DNA from: Runella sp. SP2
GTDB taxonomy: Bacteria > Bacteroidota > Bacteroidia > Cytophagales > Spirosomataceae
Length of the DNA: 64,000 nt
Assembly (NCBI RefSeq): GCF_003711225.1
Contig: NZ_CP031030.1
Coordinates: 5,394,001 to 5,458,000 of the forward strand
Reading direction: 5' to 3'
The first letter of the stretch is position 1, and the number at the start of each line of letters is the position of its first letter. This document shows positions 1-9,091 of the stretch, piece by piece. Under the pieces are notes generated by a model that worked only from the letters and a program-made list of their open reading frames with translations, did no database searches and was not told the origin of the DNA. The position numbers were made by a program, and so were the translations under genes.

Positions 1-38
1 GTTTCAAATTGGATAGTCAGTTTACGAAAAGTTGCCAT
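1..38 (-). CDS. 5' end of an unidentified protein gene, cut by the window edge
   Basis: An ATG on the minus strand (positions 38-36) directly follows the TAA stop of menE (41-39) and opens a frame that stays open for 12 codons to the window edge. The visible start reads MATFRKLTIQFE. The tight spacing suggests translational coupling to menE. Twelve residues are too few to identify the product. Another menaquinone gene is possible from context only. Confidence 0.3.
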   Translation of the reverse strand, partial: MATFRKLTIQFE

Positions 39-1085
39 TTAGCGTATATTTTCCTCAAAGGTACGGCGCTTATCTACTTTGCCCGTGGGTGTTTCTACAA
101 ATTTTTTAACAAAATACACCTTTTTAGGGAGTTCGTAGGTCAAAAGCTCAGGTATTAATCTCGTTTGAAGTAGTTCGCTATCAAGTTTTTTTTCACTTTC
201 TACTACTAAAATCAGTTTTTGTCCTAAGCGTTCGTCGGATTCCGACCATGCAAAAAACCGCGAAGCAATCAGCTCCGTTTTTTCAACGGCACGTTCTACT
301 TTCTCCAGCTGAATTTTGACTCCTCCCGAATTAATAATGTTATCAGCGCGCCCCACTATGATGAATTTTCGAGGCGCCAAAAACTCCACCACATCGTTGG
401 TTTGAATCCATTGGTGGTTGGTTACTGCCCCGCGCAGACGAAGGCAGCGGCGTTCGTCGGTAGCGGCTTCAACTCCTTCCAAAAGCCGATAGCTATCTGT
501 TGCCTCTACTCCGTTTAGTCTTCGCAGCGCCACGTGCGATACCGTTTCGGTCATGCCATAAGTACTAAATATGGGCACGCTAAGCCGCTGAATACCTTCG
601 AGCAATTGTTGGGAAACAGGAGCTCCTCCCACAATGATAACGCCCAAGGTATTTAGAACCGAGGCTTGTCCTGCATCCAACATTGCTTGCAATTGGAGCG
701 GCACTACCGCCACAAAATCTATTGATAAATCATGGGGCAGCGAGGCAAACGGCTGCGAAGAAGGCGCGACGATGTGCATCGTCAGGCCTAATTCCATTCC
801 ACGCACGAGCATCATCGTTCCTGCAATGTAACCCACATTGAGGCACACCAAGGCTTGCTGACCCGTCCGCAAATCCAACGCACGCTGCGTAACGCGGGCA
901 CTGGCTTGCATTTGGACGCGCGTCAAGGTAATAGGCTTAGGAGTGCCCGTCGAACCCGATGTATGCAGCACAAAAGTCTCTTGCCCCGAGGCGTACAAAC
1001 GACAAAACTCCCACGCCTGTCGAAAATAAGCATCCTCGGGCACGGGAGTTTCAAAAATATGTTGGGGTACTAAAGTATAGAACAT
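39..1085 (-). CDS. menE: o-succinylbenzoate--CoA ligase-like AMP-binding enzyme
   Basis: Member of the acyl-CoA synthetase/AMP-binding superfamily, 348 aa. The P-loop-like motif HTSGSTGTPKP lies near residues 42-52, STYGMTETV near 175, and the C-terminal hinge with a TPTGKVDKRRTF ending supplies the catalytic lysine. The short length (about 350 aa, against 450-550 for typical acyl-CoA ligases) matches the compact MenE of Bacteroidota, which activates o-succinylbenzoate in menaquinone synthesis. menA lies 7 kb away on the same strand. A Rieske gene sits 3 bp upstream and another frame follows immediately, so it is probably in an operon. The MenE assignment rests on size and context; another small ligase is possible. 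Confidence 0.72.
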   Translation of the reverse strand: MFYTLVPQHIFETPVPEDAYFRQAWEFCRLYASGQETFVLHTSGSTGTPKPITLTRVQMQASARVTQRALDLRTGQQALVCLNVGYIAGTMMLVRGMELGLTMHIVAPSSQPFASLPHDLSIDFVAVVPLQLQAMLDAGQASVLNTLGVIIVGGAPVSQQLLEGIQRLSVPIFSTYGMTETVSHVALRRLNGVEATDSYRLLEGVEAATDERRCLRLRGAVTNHQWIQTNDVVEFLAPRKFIIVGRADNIINSGGVKIQLEKVERAVEKTELIASRFFAWSESDERLGQKLILVVESEKKLDSELLQTRLIPELLTYELPKKVYFVKKFVETPTGKVDKRRTFEENIR

Positions 1086-1088
1086 AGA

Positions 1089-1535
1089 CTATGGGTAAAT
1101 ACGAATATCGCCCGTCGATGGGTCGTACGAGGTTTTGTACCGCGTCAATGGCTTAGTGGCTGGCCCAGTTTGCACTTCTCCCTCGCTCGAAAACACTGAG
1201 CCGTGGTTAGGGCACAGAAAAGTATTGTTTGAGACAATGTAGTTGACCGCCGTTCCTTCGTGGGTACAGGCTTGCGAAACCGCGATAAACCCACCCTGCT
1301 GCGTACGTGCAATAATTACTCCATTGGTTCGGACAAAGCCTCCTGCATTGCGCAAAGCCGTAAATGTACCATTATTGATGTTCACAGAAAAATCAGTGGG
1401 AGTCGTCGGATTGGGGTCGGGACTAGCACCTGTATTACATCCCGACAAACACTGTTGAAGTACAATAGCTCCAAAACTTACCCCCACTAGGCGAAAAAAC
1501 TCTTTTCGGTCAATCGTCGTTGCTTCCGTTTCCAT
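1089..1535 (-). CDS. Rieske [2Fe-2S] lipoprotein
   Basis: 148 aa. A hydrophobic N-terminus ends in a lipobox-like LSGC, so an exported lipoprotein is likely. The N-terminus also carries DRKEFFRL, a Tat-like stretch lacking the twin arginine. After a Pro/Thr-rich linker the Rieske cluster ligands are visible as CTHEG and CPNHGS, the two Cys-x-His/Cys-x-x-His pairs that hold the cluster. The size fits a stand-alone ferredoxin-like Rieske protein and not a quinol oxidase subunit with its own membrane anchor helix. Its stop lies 3 bp before menE, suggesting co-transcription with a quinone synthesis gene. The electron partner is unknown. Confidence 0.85.
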   Translation of the reverse strand: METEATTIDRKEFFRLVGVSFGAIVLQQCLSGCNTGASPDPNPTTPTDFSVNINNGTFTALRNAGGFVRTNGVIIARTQQGGFIAVSQACTHEGTAVNYIVSNNTFLCPNHGSVFSSEGEVQTGPATKPLTRYKTSYDPSTGDIRIYP

Positions 1536-1651
1536 AGCGTTATTGATATTTTTTTGTAGTTTTCAATGTTTTTTAATAATCGAACTTAGCATTATAAACG
1601 CTCACTTCCGTAGCTCTTTAAAAACGTAACTGAAACAAAAAGATTGTAACT

Positions 1652-3262
1652 ATGAGAACTTGGCTTGGGATGGTATTGAATTTATTTTTTTGTGCGGTGG
1701 TGTCGGCCCAAAACCTTGTGACTTCCAATTTGCCCCTTGTCATTATTGATACCCAAGGGCGGTTGATTGTGGATTCGCCCAAAATCAACGCGCAAATGAA
1801 AATTATTTACAACGGCCCTGCCCAACGAACAGCCCCCTCAGATGCAGCCAACGTTTATCAAGGCATCGCAGGAATTGAGTTTCGCGGGTCATCGTCTCAG
1901 CTTTTCCCAAAAAAATCGTACGGATTTGAATTTCGGGACGAAAAAGGCGACGGTAAAGAAGTTGCGCTGTGTGGGATGCCCAAGGAAGAAGACTGGCTTT
2001 TGTTTGCTTCTTACAACGAAAAAAGCCTTTTACATAACGTCCTTGCCATGAAAATGGCCCGCGATTTGGGGGTGTATGCCAGCCGTACGCAGTTCGTCGA
2101 AGTCATCGTTAATGGACGTTATGAAGGGGTGTATGTTCTTATGGAAAAAATCAAACGGGTCAATGGGCGATTGAACATTACCAAGTTATCTGACCAAGAC
2201 AACAGCGGCGATGCGCTTACGGGGGGGTATATCTTTAAGGTTGACAAACCAACGGGTTCGGGCGGGTCGATAGGTTGGTTTTCTAAAGTCAACTACAGTG
2301 GCCGCATCCAGTACTTGTACGAATATCCCGATTTTGACGAAATTACCCCGAACCAAAAAGCTTACCTCATCGCCAAAGTAGATAGTGCCGAAGCAGCTTT
2401 GAATGGTACTCAGTTCAGAGATCCTCAAGTAGGCTACCGTCGGTTTTATGATGGAATTTCTTTTGCGCGCATCTTTTTGGTCAACGAAGTCTCCCGCAAC
2501 GTGGACGGCTACCGCATCAGTACGTTTTTTCACAAAGACCGCGACAGCAAAGGCGGAAAAATAAAAGCAGGTCCCGCTTGGGACTACGACTTGGCCTTTG
2601 GGAATGCCGACTATTGTGAAGCACCACTTACTTACGGCTGGGCGTATTTGTTTGGAAACGTCTGCCCTAGAGACAATTGGCAAGTACCCTTTCATTGGAA
2701 GCGAATGCTCGAAGACCCCGCTTATGTCTCGGAGCTCAACGACGAATACCAACGAATGCGCAAAGGTGCTTGGAAAACCGAAACGCTTATGTCGTATATC
2801 GACTCACTGGCGACCGTTCTTCAAGAGGCTCAACAGCGGAATTTTCAGCGGTGGCCCGTTTTGGGTCAATATGTTTGGCCCAACCCTACGCCCATTCCAT
2901 CCACTTGGGCAGGCGAAGTCCTTGAACTCAAACAATGGCTCACGCAGCGCCTCGCTTGGATGGACATGAACATACCCGGTACGCTCACCGCCGCTGACCC
3001 CACTCCCATCCACGAAGTAATCGTCGAAGTAGCGCCCAATCCTTTTACTGACGACGCCCGACTTCTCTTTAAAGCTCCGCGCCCAATGGAGATTTTGGCA
3101 GAAGTTTTTGACCTCAATGGCAAGCTAATTACCAGTAAGTTTCAGTACTTGTCGGTCGTTCCAACCACCGTCAGTATTCCTATTCAAGGACCTTCGGGCA
3201 CGTACGTATTACGCGTTCATACGCCTACCGAAATCATCCGAAAGCAGTTGGTAAAACAATAG
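1652..3262 (+). CDS. CotH kinase family protein with T9SS type A sorting tail
   Basis: 536 aa with a signal peptide ending near SAQ. Residues about 30-400 match the CotH family: FRGSSSQLFPKKSYGFEFRD, the LLFASYNEKSLLHNVLA block, and GPAWDYDLAFGN, whose Asp-rich motif is typical of the kinase-like fold. In Bacillus CotH is a spore-coat protein kinase; in Bacteroidota these are secreted proteins of unknown substrate. The last roughly 80 residues (VAPNPFTDDARLLF, then an ending with GTYVLRVHT and KQLVKQ) look like the type A sorting domain recognised by the type IX secretion system. Secretion to the surface or medium is therefore inferred. It stands alone between divergent or convergent neighbours. 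Confidence 0.85.
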   Translation: MRTWLGMVLNLFFCAVVSAQNLVTSNLPLVIIDTQGRLIVDSPKINAQMKIIYNGPAQRTAPSDAANVYQGIAGIEFRGSSSQLFPKKSYGFEFRDEKGDGKEVALCGMPKEEDWLLFASYNEKSLLHNVLAMKMARDLGVYASRTQFVEVIVNGRYEGVYVLMEKIKRVNGRLNITKLSDQDNSGDALTGGYIFKVDKPTGSGGSIGWFSKVNYSGRIQYLYEYPDFDEITPNQKAYLIAKVDSAEAALNGTQFRDPQVGYRRFYDGISFARIFLVNEVSRNVDGYRISTFFHKDRDSKGGKIKAGPAWDYDLAFGNADYCEAPLTYGWAYLFGNVCPRDNWQVPFHWKRMLEDPAYVSELNDEYQRMRKGAWKTETLMSYIDSLATVLQEAQQRNFQRWPVLGQYVWPNPTPIPSTWAGEVLELKQWLTQRLAWMDMNIPGTLTAADPTPIHEVIVEVAPNPFTDDARLLFKAPRPMEILAEVFDLNGKLITSKFQYLSVVPTTVSIPIQGPSGTYVLRVHTPTEIIRKQLVKQ

Positions 3263-3276
3263 AACCGTTCATTGCC

Positions 3277-3714
3277 TCATTCAAAAGGCGGGATTATTTC
3301 TAGCGCATTCGCTTCTCCTTCTTTTATTTCAAACAATAGATGTTCGAGTCCATTGCTAATCAGCAAATAGGGTGCTTTTAGCACGGCGTTGTAGCGAATG
3401 GCTTGGTCGAGGACGGCATCCGTGAGGGGAATGTGAACAGCCTTACACTCCACCAACAAAAAAGGCGCACCCGAGCGGTCGTACACCAAAATATCGGTAC
3501 GCTTAGCAAGTTGGTTGTACTGCAAGCCACTTTCGGTACGAATCAAGGATTTTGGGTACTGATGGTGCCCTATCAACCAGTGCAAGACGTGCTGCCTCAC
3601 CCACTCTTCGGGCGTGATAAGCAGGTACTTACGCCGAATTACGTCGAAGATATGAGGTTTTCCCGCAATTTTCGTAACTTTGTAATCAAAGGGGGGCAAA
3701 TTTAGCTCAACCAT
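3277..3714 (-). CDS. HsdR_N-like PD-(D/E)xK domain protein
   Basis: About 145 aa. An upstream in-frame ATG would add eight residues; the start MVELNLPPFDYKV is preferred because the family begins there. The body resembles the type I restriction enzyme R N-terminal domain (HSDR_N_2). RTDILVYDRSG followed by FLLVECKA supplies the Asp...Glu-x-Lys of a PD-(D/E)xK nuclease fold. It is not attached to a helicase, and no restriction or modification genes are nearby. Stand-alone copies are common in Bacteroidota and their role is unknown. The short 3' gap to CotH (14 bp) means the two genes are convergent. Confidence 0.75.
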   Translation of the reverse strand: MVELNLPPFDYKVTKIAGKPHIFDVIRRKYLLITPEEWVRQHVLHWLIGHHQYPKSLIRTESGLQYNQLAKRTDILVYDRSGAPFLLVECKAVHIPLTDAVLDQAIRYNAVLKAPYLLISNGLEHLLFEIKEGEANALEIIPPFE

Positions 3715-3789
3715 ACAGAGGAGGATTTGTAAGGGCATCTTACAAATCTTTTTTTTAACCTATTCTCCCCAAAAATCAACACAAAACCA

Positions 3790-4560
3790 ATGAAAAGCAA
3801 AGAAGAAATCGTAGAAAATTGGCTCCCACGCTACACAGGAACTCCGCTGGAGGTCTTCGGAGAATACATTTTGTTGACCAACTTCATCAATTACGTACAA
3901 ATGTTTGCCGATAAGTACGGGGTCGAAGTGTATGGTCGCGACCGTGCCATGCAAACCGCAACTGCCGATAACATCACCATCATTAACTTTGGGATGGGCA
4001 GCGCCATGGCGGCCACGGTGATGGATTTATTGTCGGCCATCAATCCCAAGGCAGTGCTGTTTTTGGGAAAATGTGGTGGATTGAAAAAAACGCAAATCGG
4101 GGACTTGGTACTTCCGATTGCGGCCATTCGCGGCGAAGGAACAAGCAACGATTACATGCGACCAGAGATTCCTGCGTTGCCCTCTTTTCGTTTGCAACGG
4201 GCCGTGTCGTCCATGATTAAAAAGCACGAGTTAGATTACTGGACAGGTACGGTCTATACCACCAACCGCCGAATTTGGGAACACGACGAGACATTTAAAG
4301 AATACCTTCGCGAAATCAGAGCGATGGCGATTGACATGGAAACGGCGACCATATTTACCGTTGGGTTTGTCAACCAAATCCCCCATGGCGCATTGTTGTT
4401 GGTTTCTGATAACCCACTGGTGCCAGAAGGGGTAAAAACCGAAGAGAGTGACAAAAAAGTAACTTCTCAGTTTGTAAACCGTCACCTACAGCTTGGCATC
4501 GACTCCTTGGTGGAACTAGCCAGTTCAGGCGAATCGGTCAAGCACTTACGTTTTGAATAA
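3790..4560 (+). CDS. amn: AMP nucleosidase (short form)
   Basis: 256 aa, phosphorylase/MTAN fold. INFGMGSAMAATVMDLL and LFLGKCGGLKKTQIGDLVLP are the glycine-rich substrate pocket, and AIDMETATIFTVGF contains the ribose-binding Met-Glu followed by LLLVSDNP, whose Asp acts on the base. It is expected to split AMP into adenine and ribose 5-phosphate in the cytoplasm. E. coli Amn is near 480 aa with an extra N-terminal regulatory domain; the half-length form here is the usual Bacteroidota version. It has its own transcript, with no co-directional gene close upstream. Confidence 0.85.
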   Translation: MKSKEEIVENWLPRYTGTPLEVFGEYILLTNFINYVQMFADKYGVEVYGRDRAMQTATADNITIINFGMGSAMAATVMDLLSAINPKAVLFLGKCGGLKKTQIGDLVLPIAAIRGEGTSNDYMRPEIPALPSFRLQRAVSSMIKKHELDYWTGTVYTTNRRIWEHDETFKEYLREIRAMAIDMETATIFTVGFVNQIPHGALLLVSDNPLVPEGVKTEESDKKVTSQFVNRHLQLGIDSLVELASSGESVKHLRFE

Positions 4561-4739
4561 GTGCTTGCGCGTGGTTAGTTCTTAACAATTAGCCGTTACG
4601 TAGTTGGGCAAAAGTTTTTGGGTTTTATTATTTTGGCTGTATGCGACCTAAAAAATTTTACTCTACTCAGCTACAATTGCCATAAATAAAAGGAAGTGAG
4701 ATTTTTGTAGCGACCAAACTGCAAAAAACTCCACTTCCC
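4561..4739. other. intergenic stretch with imperfect inverted repeat
   Basis: The 323 bp between amn and the GNAT-nitrilase gene hold no recognised gene. GGAAGTG at 4692-4698 pairs with CACTTCC at 4732-4738, and the pairing extends imperfectly (AGATTTTTG against CAAAAAACT) around a loop. A 41-codon frame begins two bases after the right arm. The arrangement could be a transcription terminator for amn, or the end of a decayed mobile element. Nothing else is recognised. Confidence 0.4.
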
Positions 4740-4865
4740 ATGATCCAACGGCTCACCGACGAAATTATGAGCGTTTTATCAGCGTACAAAACAAATCAAA
4801 TACTTAAAAACCAAATTGGTTACATAAAACCAATCTACGACCTACTCCCTGCTAAAGGCAGATAA
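4740..4865 (+). CDS. small ORF, 41 codons, function unknown
   Basis: ATG at 4740 opens a 41-residue frame (start MIQRLTDEIMSVLSAYK, end LLPAKGR) stopping at 4865, 18 bp before the next gene. The predicted peptide is helical, basic and soluble-looking, with no signal peptide or cysteines. No family was recognised. It may be a real small protein, a leader peptide or a transposase remnant; the inverted repeat just upstream keeps the last option open. Confidence 0.25.
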   Translation: MIQRLTDEIMSVLSAYKTNQILKNQIGYIKPIYDLLPAKGR

Positions 4866-4883
4866 AACGGAGAGAAATCCACT

Positions 4884-6443
4884 ATGGAGACAAACAAAGA
4901 CCTAAAATCAATTGGGAATATTGAGTTGGTTTTTCTAAAACCAGAAGATTACCAAGAGATTAAAGAAATGATGATTGAGACCTATTCCAGTATGCCTAAT
5001 GCCTACTGGAAAGAACATCACATCAAAACCTTGATCACTATTTTTCACGAGGGGCAAGTGGGCATCAGAGTAGATAATGAGTTGGCTGGGTGTGCCTTAT
5101 CCATAATTGTTGACTACGAAAAAGTTGACTCTAAACATACATACAAAGCAATCACGGGAAATTACAGCTTTAAGACCCATACCAACGAAGGAGATGTTTT
5201 GTACGGAATCGACGTATTTATAAAACCAAAGTTTCGGGGCCTGCGATTGGGAAGGCGTTTGTATGATTACCGAAAAGAGCTTTGTGAAAAATTAAACCTT
5301 AAAGGAATAGTGTTTGGAGGCCGAATTCCTAATTATCATAACTATTCCGCTGCCATTTCTCCTAAAGAGTATATTGATAAGGTGCGAAACAAGGAAATAC
5401 ACGACCCTGTGTTGAATTTTCAATTGTCGAACGACTTTCACCCTGCCCGCATCCTGCAAGGGTATTTGGAAGGCGATAAAGACTCCAACGAATATGCCGT
5501 ACTGCTGGAGTGGGATAATGTTTACTACGAGAAAATCACTGATCAGGCGGCCTTTAAAAAGTCAATTATCCGATTAGGCCTGATACAATGGCAAATGAGG
5601 TTATACAATAACTTTGAGGAACTTATGCAGCAGGCTGAATACTTTGTGGATGCCGTATCGGGCTACAGGTCTGATTTTGCCCTGTTTCCTGAGTTCTTCA
5701 ATGCCCCTTTGATGTCTGATTATAATCATCTCTCCGAACCAAAAGCCATCAGAAAGTTAGCCGAATATACGGAGCGCATTGTGAATCGCTTTTCTGAACT
5801 TGCCATCTCCTACAATATCAACATCATTACCGGCAGTATGCCGGAGGTCGTTGATAATCATCTGTACAATGTGGGGTATTTATGCAAAAGAGACGGGGGA
5901 ATTGAGCGATTCGAAAAATTGCACGTAACCCCCGATGAAGCAAAGATATGGGGCATGCAGGGCGGCAACACCATCAAAACCTTTGATACCGATTGCGGAA
6001 AAATAGGCATCCTTATTTGCTATGATGTGGAATTTCCCGAGTTAAGCCGCATTTTAGCTGAGGAAGGAATGCATATTCTATTTGTGCCCTTTCTGACCGA
6101 CACTCAAAACGGATATTCAAGGGTGAGAAACTGCGCTCAGGCAAGAGCCATCGAAAACGAATGTTATGTCGCCATCGCTGGAAGCGTAGGAAACTTGCCG
6201 AAAGTACACAACATGGATATTCAATATGCTCAATCCATGGTTTTTACCCCCTGCGATTTTTCGTTTCCTACTAATGGAATAAAAGCGGAAGCTACCCCCA
6301 ATACCGAAATGATTTTAATTGCTGATGTGGATATTGATATGTTACGGGAATTAAATCAATTTGGAAGTGTTCGAAATTTAAAAGACAGAAGAACGGATAT
6401 TTATTCAATAATACGTAAAAACGAGGTCAAAGAGAAGCAATAA
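4884..6443 (+). CDS. GNAT acetyltransferase - carbon-nitrogen hydrolase (nitrilase) fusion
   Basis: 519 aa in two domains. Residues about 12-215 are GNAT-like, with IDVFIKPKFRGLRLGRRLYDYR as the acetyl-CoA binding motif A. Residues about 225-510 are a nitrilase-superfamily amidohydrolase with its catalytic triad: Glu in FPEFFN (about 270), Lys in EKLHVTPDE (about 345) and Cys in LICYDVEFPE (about 379). The fusion matches a known family (Bacillus YhcX type) of unknown substrate; an amide or nitrile made or masked by acetylation would fit. Full length, no signal peptide, hence cytoplasmic. A strong terminator follows 97 bp downstream. Confidence 0.88.
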   Translation: METNKDLKSIGNIELVFLKPEDYQEIKEMMIETYSSMPNAYWKEHHIKTLITIFHEGQVGIRVDNELAGCALSIIVDYEKVDSKHTYKAITGNYSFKTHTNEGDVLYGIDVFIKPKFRGLRLGRRLYDYRKELCEKLNLKGIVFGGRIPNYHNYSAAISPKEYIDKVRNKEIHDPVLNFQLSNDFHPARILQGYLEGDKDSNEYAVLLEWDNVYYEKITDQAAFKKSIIRLGLIQWQMRLYNNFEELMQQAEYFVDAVSGYRSDFALFPEFFNAPLMSDYNHLSEPKAIRKLAEYTERIVNRFSELAISYNINIITGSMPEVVDNHLYNVGYLCKRDGGIERFEKLHVTPDEAKIWGMQGGNTIKTFDTDCGKIGILICYDVEFPELSRILAEEGMHILFVPFLTDTQNGYSRVRNCAQARAIENECYVAIAGSVGNLPKVHNMDIQYAQSMVFTPCDFSFPTNGIKAEATPNTEMILIADVDIDMLRELNQFGSVRNLKDRRTDIYSIIRKNEVKEKQ

Positions 6444-6494
6444 GGGTGCCGACACGCTGCGAAGCCAATGGCGAAAAAGCAGGCAATCGAAATA

Positions 6495-6532
6495 TTTATT
6501 GCTCCAGAGGAGCCAAATCTTCGCAGAAAGAA
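6495..6532 (+). repeat. interspersed repeat, copy 1 (GCTCC-AGA-GGAGC core)
   Basis: TTTATTGCTCCAGAGGAGC is followed by an ATCTT...AGAA tail. The same sequence returns at 16416-16452 with a few changes (CCAAATCTTCGCAGAA here against CTACATCTTAGTAGAA there). The core GCTCC-AGA-GGAGC is a 5-bp hairpin. Both copies lie just downstream of, or between, genes. Confidence 0.6.
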
Positions 6533-6539
6533 GCAGGCT

Positions 6540-6596
6540 AAAAACAAAGCCCCATTGAGTTGACCAATGGTCAACTCAATGGGGCTTTGTTTTTTT
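6540..6596 (+). terminator. strong bidirectional-type intrinsic terminator
   Basis: A perfect hairpin: left arm 6540-6565 and right arm 6569-6594 pair completely across a 3-nt loop (AAT). A run of T follows on the plus strand and matching A residues precede it. It sits between the GNAT-nitrilase gene (plus) and the TPR gene (minus), whose ends converge here, so it can stop transcription from both sides. Confidence 0.85.
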
Positions 6597-6630
6597 GCAG
6601 CTAACGACACGATTAACTGCGTACAAGCGC

Positions 6631-7971
6631 TTAGTTACAGTAATCGCTGATTACTTTATAAGCCTGGGTATATCCTAATTCTCCCGCTTTCGACAAGTCT
6701 AAACAGCCGCCATTTTCGTCGCCAAGGCTGTGTTTGATAAGCCCACGCACGTAGTATGCTTCTGCGTGTTTAGGGCTCAATTTGATGGCACTTGTACAAT
6801 CTTGGATAGCTCCTCTTTGGTCGCCAATGGCAGACTTAATCATTCCACGCGTAAAATATGCTTCTGCGTAAGTAGGGTTAAACTCAATTGCTTTGTTCAA
6901 GTCGATAATCGCACCTTTGCCATCGCCCTGTTTGTTTTTACCAACTCCCCGCGCAAAAAACGCCTCCGAACGCTCAGTCGAAAGCTCGTTGATTTTGTTT
7001 TTCTCTTGCACTACTTCACGAAGCTGGTCTAAAATAGAGCGGCTAATGCTTCCCATATAAACCACTTTTGTATCAGTAGGTGTGTTGTTAATATCAACGG
7101 CTTTGTTCAAATCAGAGATAGCATCGCGTTGGTTACCCAATTTGCTTTTGCTAAACCCACGTCCATAATAAGCACGGTGGTTTTGTGGATCAAGACGAAT
7201 CGCTTGGTCAAAATCAACAATTGCTTCTTCGTATTTCTCTAACTTACTACGAGAAAAACCACGGTTGTAAAACGACTCAGCATCCTCTGGTTTCAATTCG
7301 ATGGCTTTGCTGTAATCGTTTACGGCACCCGCAAAATCGTTCAATTTAATTTTCACATAACCACGTCCTGACAATGCTGATGGGCTTTTAGGGGTCAAAT
7401 CCAATACGCGAGAGAAATCAACCAAAGCACTTGGATAATCTTCCAATTTTGTTTTGACCGTACCACGGGCAAAAAGCGCGCCTGCGTTGTTTGGTTCCAA
7501 CTCAATCGTACGGTTCAAATCTTGCAATGCTCCACGGTAGTTTTCTACGCGAGCACGGTTAACCCCGCGTTGATAATACCCTTGTGGATCGTCAGGGTTC
7601 AATTCAATAGCCCGTGAAAAGTCTTGAATGGCAGAACGAAAATCGTCTTGTTTGGCTTTGCTCGCCCCACGGTAGAGGTACGCGTCCGAATACTTAGGAT
7701 TTAATTCGATAGAACGGTCAAAATCTAAAATTGCCCCACGGTGGTCTTTCAGATTCGCCTTCGCCATGGCGCGGTTGTAGTAGCTAGGGGCGTTTTCTGG
7801 GCTCATCGTGATAGCCAAGTTAAAGGCTTGGAGAGCGGCTACAAAATCGCCTGATTTACTTTTATTAACACCTTCTTCAAAATACTCCGCGGCAGTTTTT
7901 TGAGCTTTCAAAACATGAGTAAATGCCATAATACAGGCAAAAACAAACATAAAAGTTGAGCGTTGCTTCAT
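6631..7971 (-). CDS. exported tetratricopeptide repeat protein
   Basis: 447 aa from the chosen ATG at 7971, which gives a clear signal peptide ending VLKAQ; the longer frame would put 26 charged residues ahead of it. The rest is a near-continuous array of about eleven 34-residue TPR units with recurring A-Y-Y-x-R-G-x-x-K...DF-x-x-A-I-x-L-x-P spacing (examples: SYYNRAMAKANLKDHRGAI, GYYQRGVNRARVENYRGAL). One break, around PTDTKVVYMGSI, separates two TPR blocks. TPR arrays hold protein partners; the site is likely periplasm or outer membrane. No enzymatic domain is present. The partner is unknown. Confidence 0.85.
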   Translation of the reverse strand: MKQRSTFMFVFACIMAFTHVLKAQKTAAEYFEEGVNKSKSGDFVAALQAFNLAITMSPENAPSYYNRAMAKANLKDHRGAILDFDRSIELNPKYSDAYLYRGASKAKQDDFRSAIQDFSRAIELNPDDPQGYYQRGVNRARVENYRGALQDLNRTIELEPNNAGALFARGTVKTKLEDYPSALVDFSRVLDLTPKSPSALSGRGYVKIKLNDFAGAVNDYSKAIELKPEDAESFYNRGFSRSKLEKYEEAIVDFDQAIRLDPQNHRAYYGRGFSKSKLGNQRDAISDLNKAVDINNTPTDTKVVYMGSISRSILDQLREVVQEKNKINELSTERSEAFFARGVGKNKQGDGKGAIIDLNKAIEFNPTYAEAYFTRGMIKSAIGDQRGAIQDCTSAIKLSPKHAEAYYVRGLIKHSLGDENGGCLDLSKAGELGYTQAYKVISDYCN

Positions 7972-8080
7972 AGCAATACGTAAAAAAAGTTTGATGAATA
8001 TTGGGATTGGCTTGCCAAAACTACCGATTTTTAGACGCCTAGCCAACATGACCCCTAAAATATTTATGCCGAAAAGCAGA

Positions 8081-8977
8081 TTATCCTATCCAAAATCCTA
8101 TTCCAAATAATAGAACAAAAAGTAATGTGGAGAGCGCCATCTGTTTTAAGTAAGGGTCTAACTCTCTTGGGTTTGTCAGTCGGGTAACGGCAAGACCATT
8201 CCTCACAAAGAGCGGAAAGCTAAGTACGAACACCCATTGACTCCATGTCCATTCGGTAAGGAGTAAATAGGCAATACTTGCCAACATCCCGACCGTCAAC
8301 AATACCCAATGATACACAATTGCCTTTTGGCGCCCTATTCGCACTGGTACCGAACGCTTGCCCGTCAAGGTATCAGATTCAATGTCTCGGATGTTATTAA
8401 TATTTAACACACCTACGGCAAACAACCCACAACTTGTAGCGGGTAATAACAACGTTGGATCAAAAGTTTTGGTATGCAAATAATACACACCCAGCACACC
8501 TACCCAACCAAAAAAGATAAGCACGGACAAATCTCCCAGCCCTTCGTAACCATACGGACGCTTGCCTGCAGTGTAGGTGATAGCCGCGATAATGGCGAGA
8601 ATACCCAACCCCAAAAAAGCCAAAAACGACTGCCAAGTAGCATCTTTGAGGGCTTCGTACAACAACCCTATTCCGCTCACCAGCGATACTACCGAAAACA
8701 AAATCACGGCGTTTCGCATCGAACTAGCCGAAATAGCTCCCGACTGTACCGCCCGCTGAGGCCCTTGCCGCGCATCGGTGTCTTTTCCGTTTACGGCATC
8801 GCCGTAGTCATTGGCAAAGTTGGAAAGTACTTGCAAACAAATGGTGGTTACAACCGCCAAAATAGCCACTGTCCAGCTAAATTGATGGTGTGCAGCGGCC
8901 AAAAAACACCCCATTAGAATACTCGATAACGCCAAAGGCAACGTCCGCAAACGCGCCGCTTCTATCCATTTTTTCAT
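8081..8977 (-). CDS. menA: 1,4-dihydroxy-2-naphthoate polyprenyltransferase
   Basis: 298 aa integral membrane UbiA-family prenyltransferase with about eight to nine hydrophobic helices. The first Asp-rich motif is NDYGDAVNGKDTDARQGP (about residues 55-72) and the second is NNIRDIESDTLTGKRSVPVRIG (about 193-214); these bind the Mg-diphosphate of the prenyl donor. MenA attaches the isoprenoid tail to DHNA, the step that makes demethylmenaquinone. The opening RLRTLPLALSSILMG is typical of MenA and not of UbiA or heme O synthase. It stands apart from the menE cluster at the window start. Confidence 0.9.
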   Translation of the reverse strand: MKKWIEAARLRTLPLALSSILMGCFLAAAHHQFSWTVAILAVVTTICLQVLSNFANDYGDAVNGKDTDARQGPQRAVQSGAISASSMRNAVILFSVVSLVSGIGLLYEALKDATWQSFLAFLGLGILAIIAAITYTAGKRPYGYEGLGDLSVLIFFGWVGVLGVYYLHTKTFDPTLLLPATSCGLFAVGVLNINNIRDIESDTLTGKRSVPVRIGRQKAIVYHWVLLTVGMLASIAYLLLTEWTWSQWVFVLSFPLFVRNGLAVTRLTNPRELDPYLKQMALSTLLFVLLFGIGFWIG

Positions 8978-9091
8978 CAGTTAGTCCATTGTTTTTAGCC
9001 TATAATCCATAGAAAATCGAATTTTTATAAAATCTAAAAGTATAATTATCAAGCAATTAACAGTGAACAGTCAATGATTAACAATTAACTT

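Noticed and set aside
2186-2752. 188-codon minus-strand frame opposite the CotH gene
   Set aside because: Shadow of the CotH coding sequence; no recognisable protein features.
3277-3714. Restriction-modification system
   Set aside because: Only an HsdR N-terminal-type nuclease domain is present; there is no helicase, methylase or specificity gene nearby.
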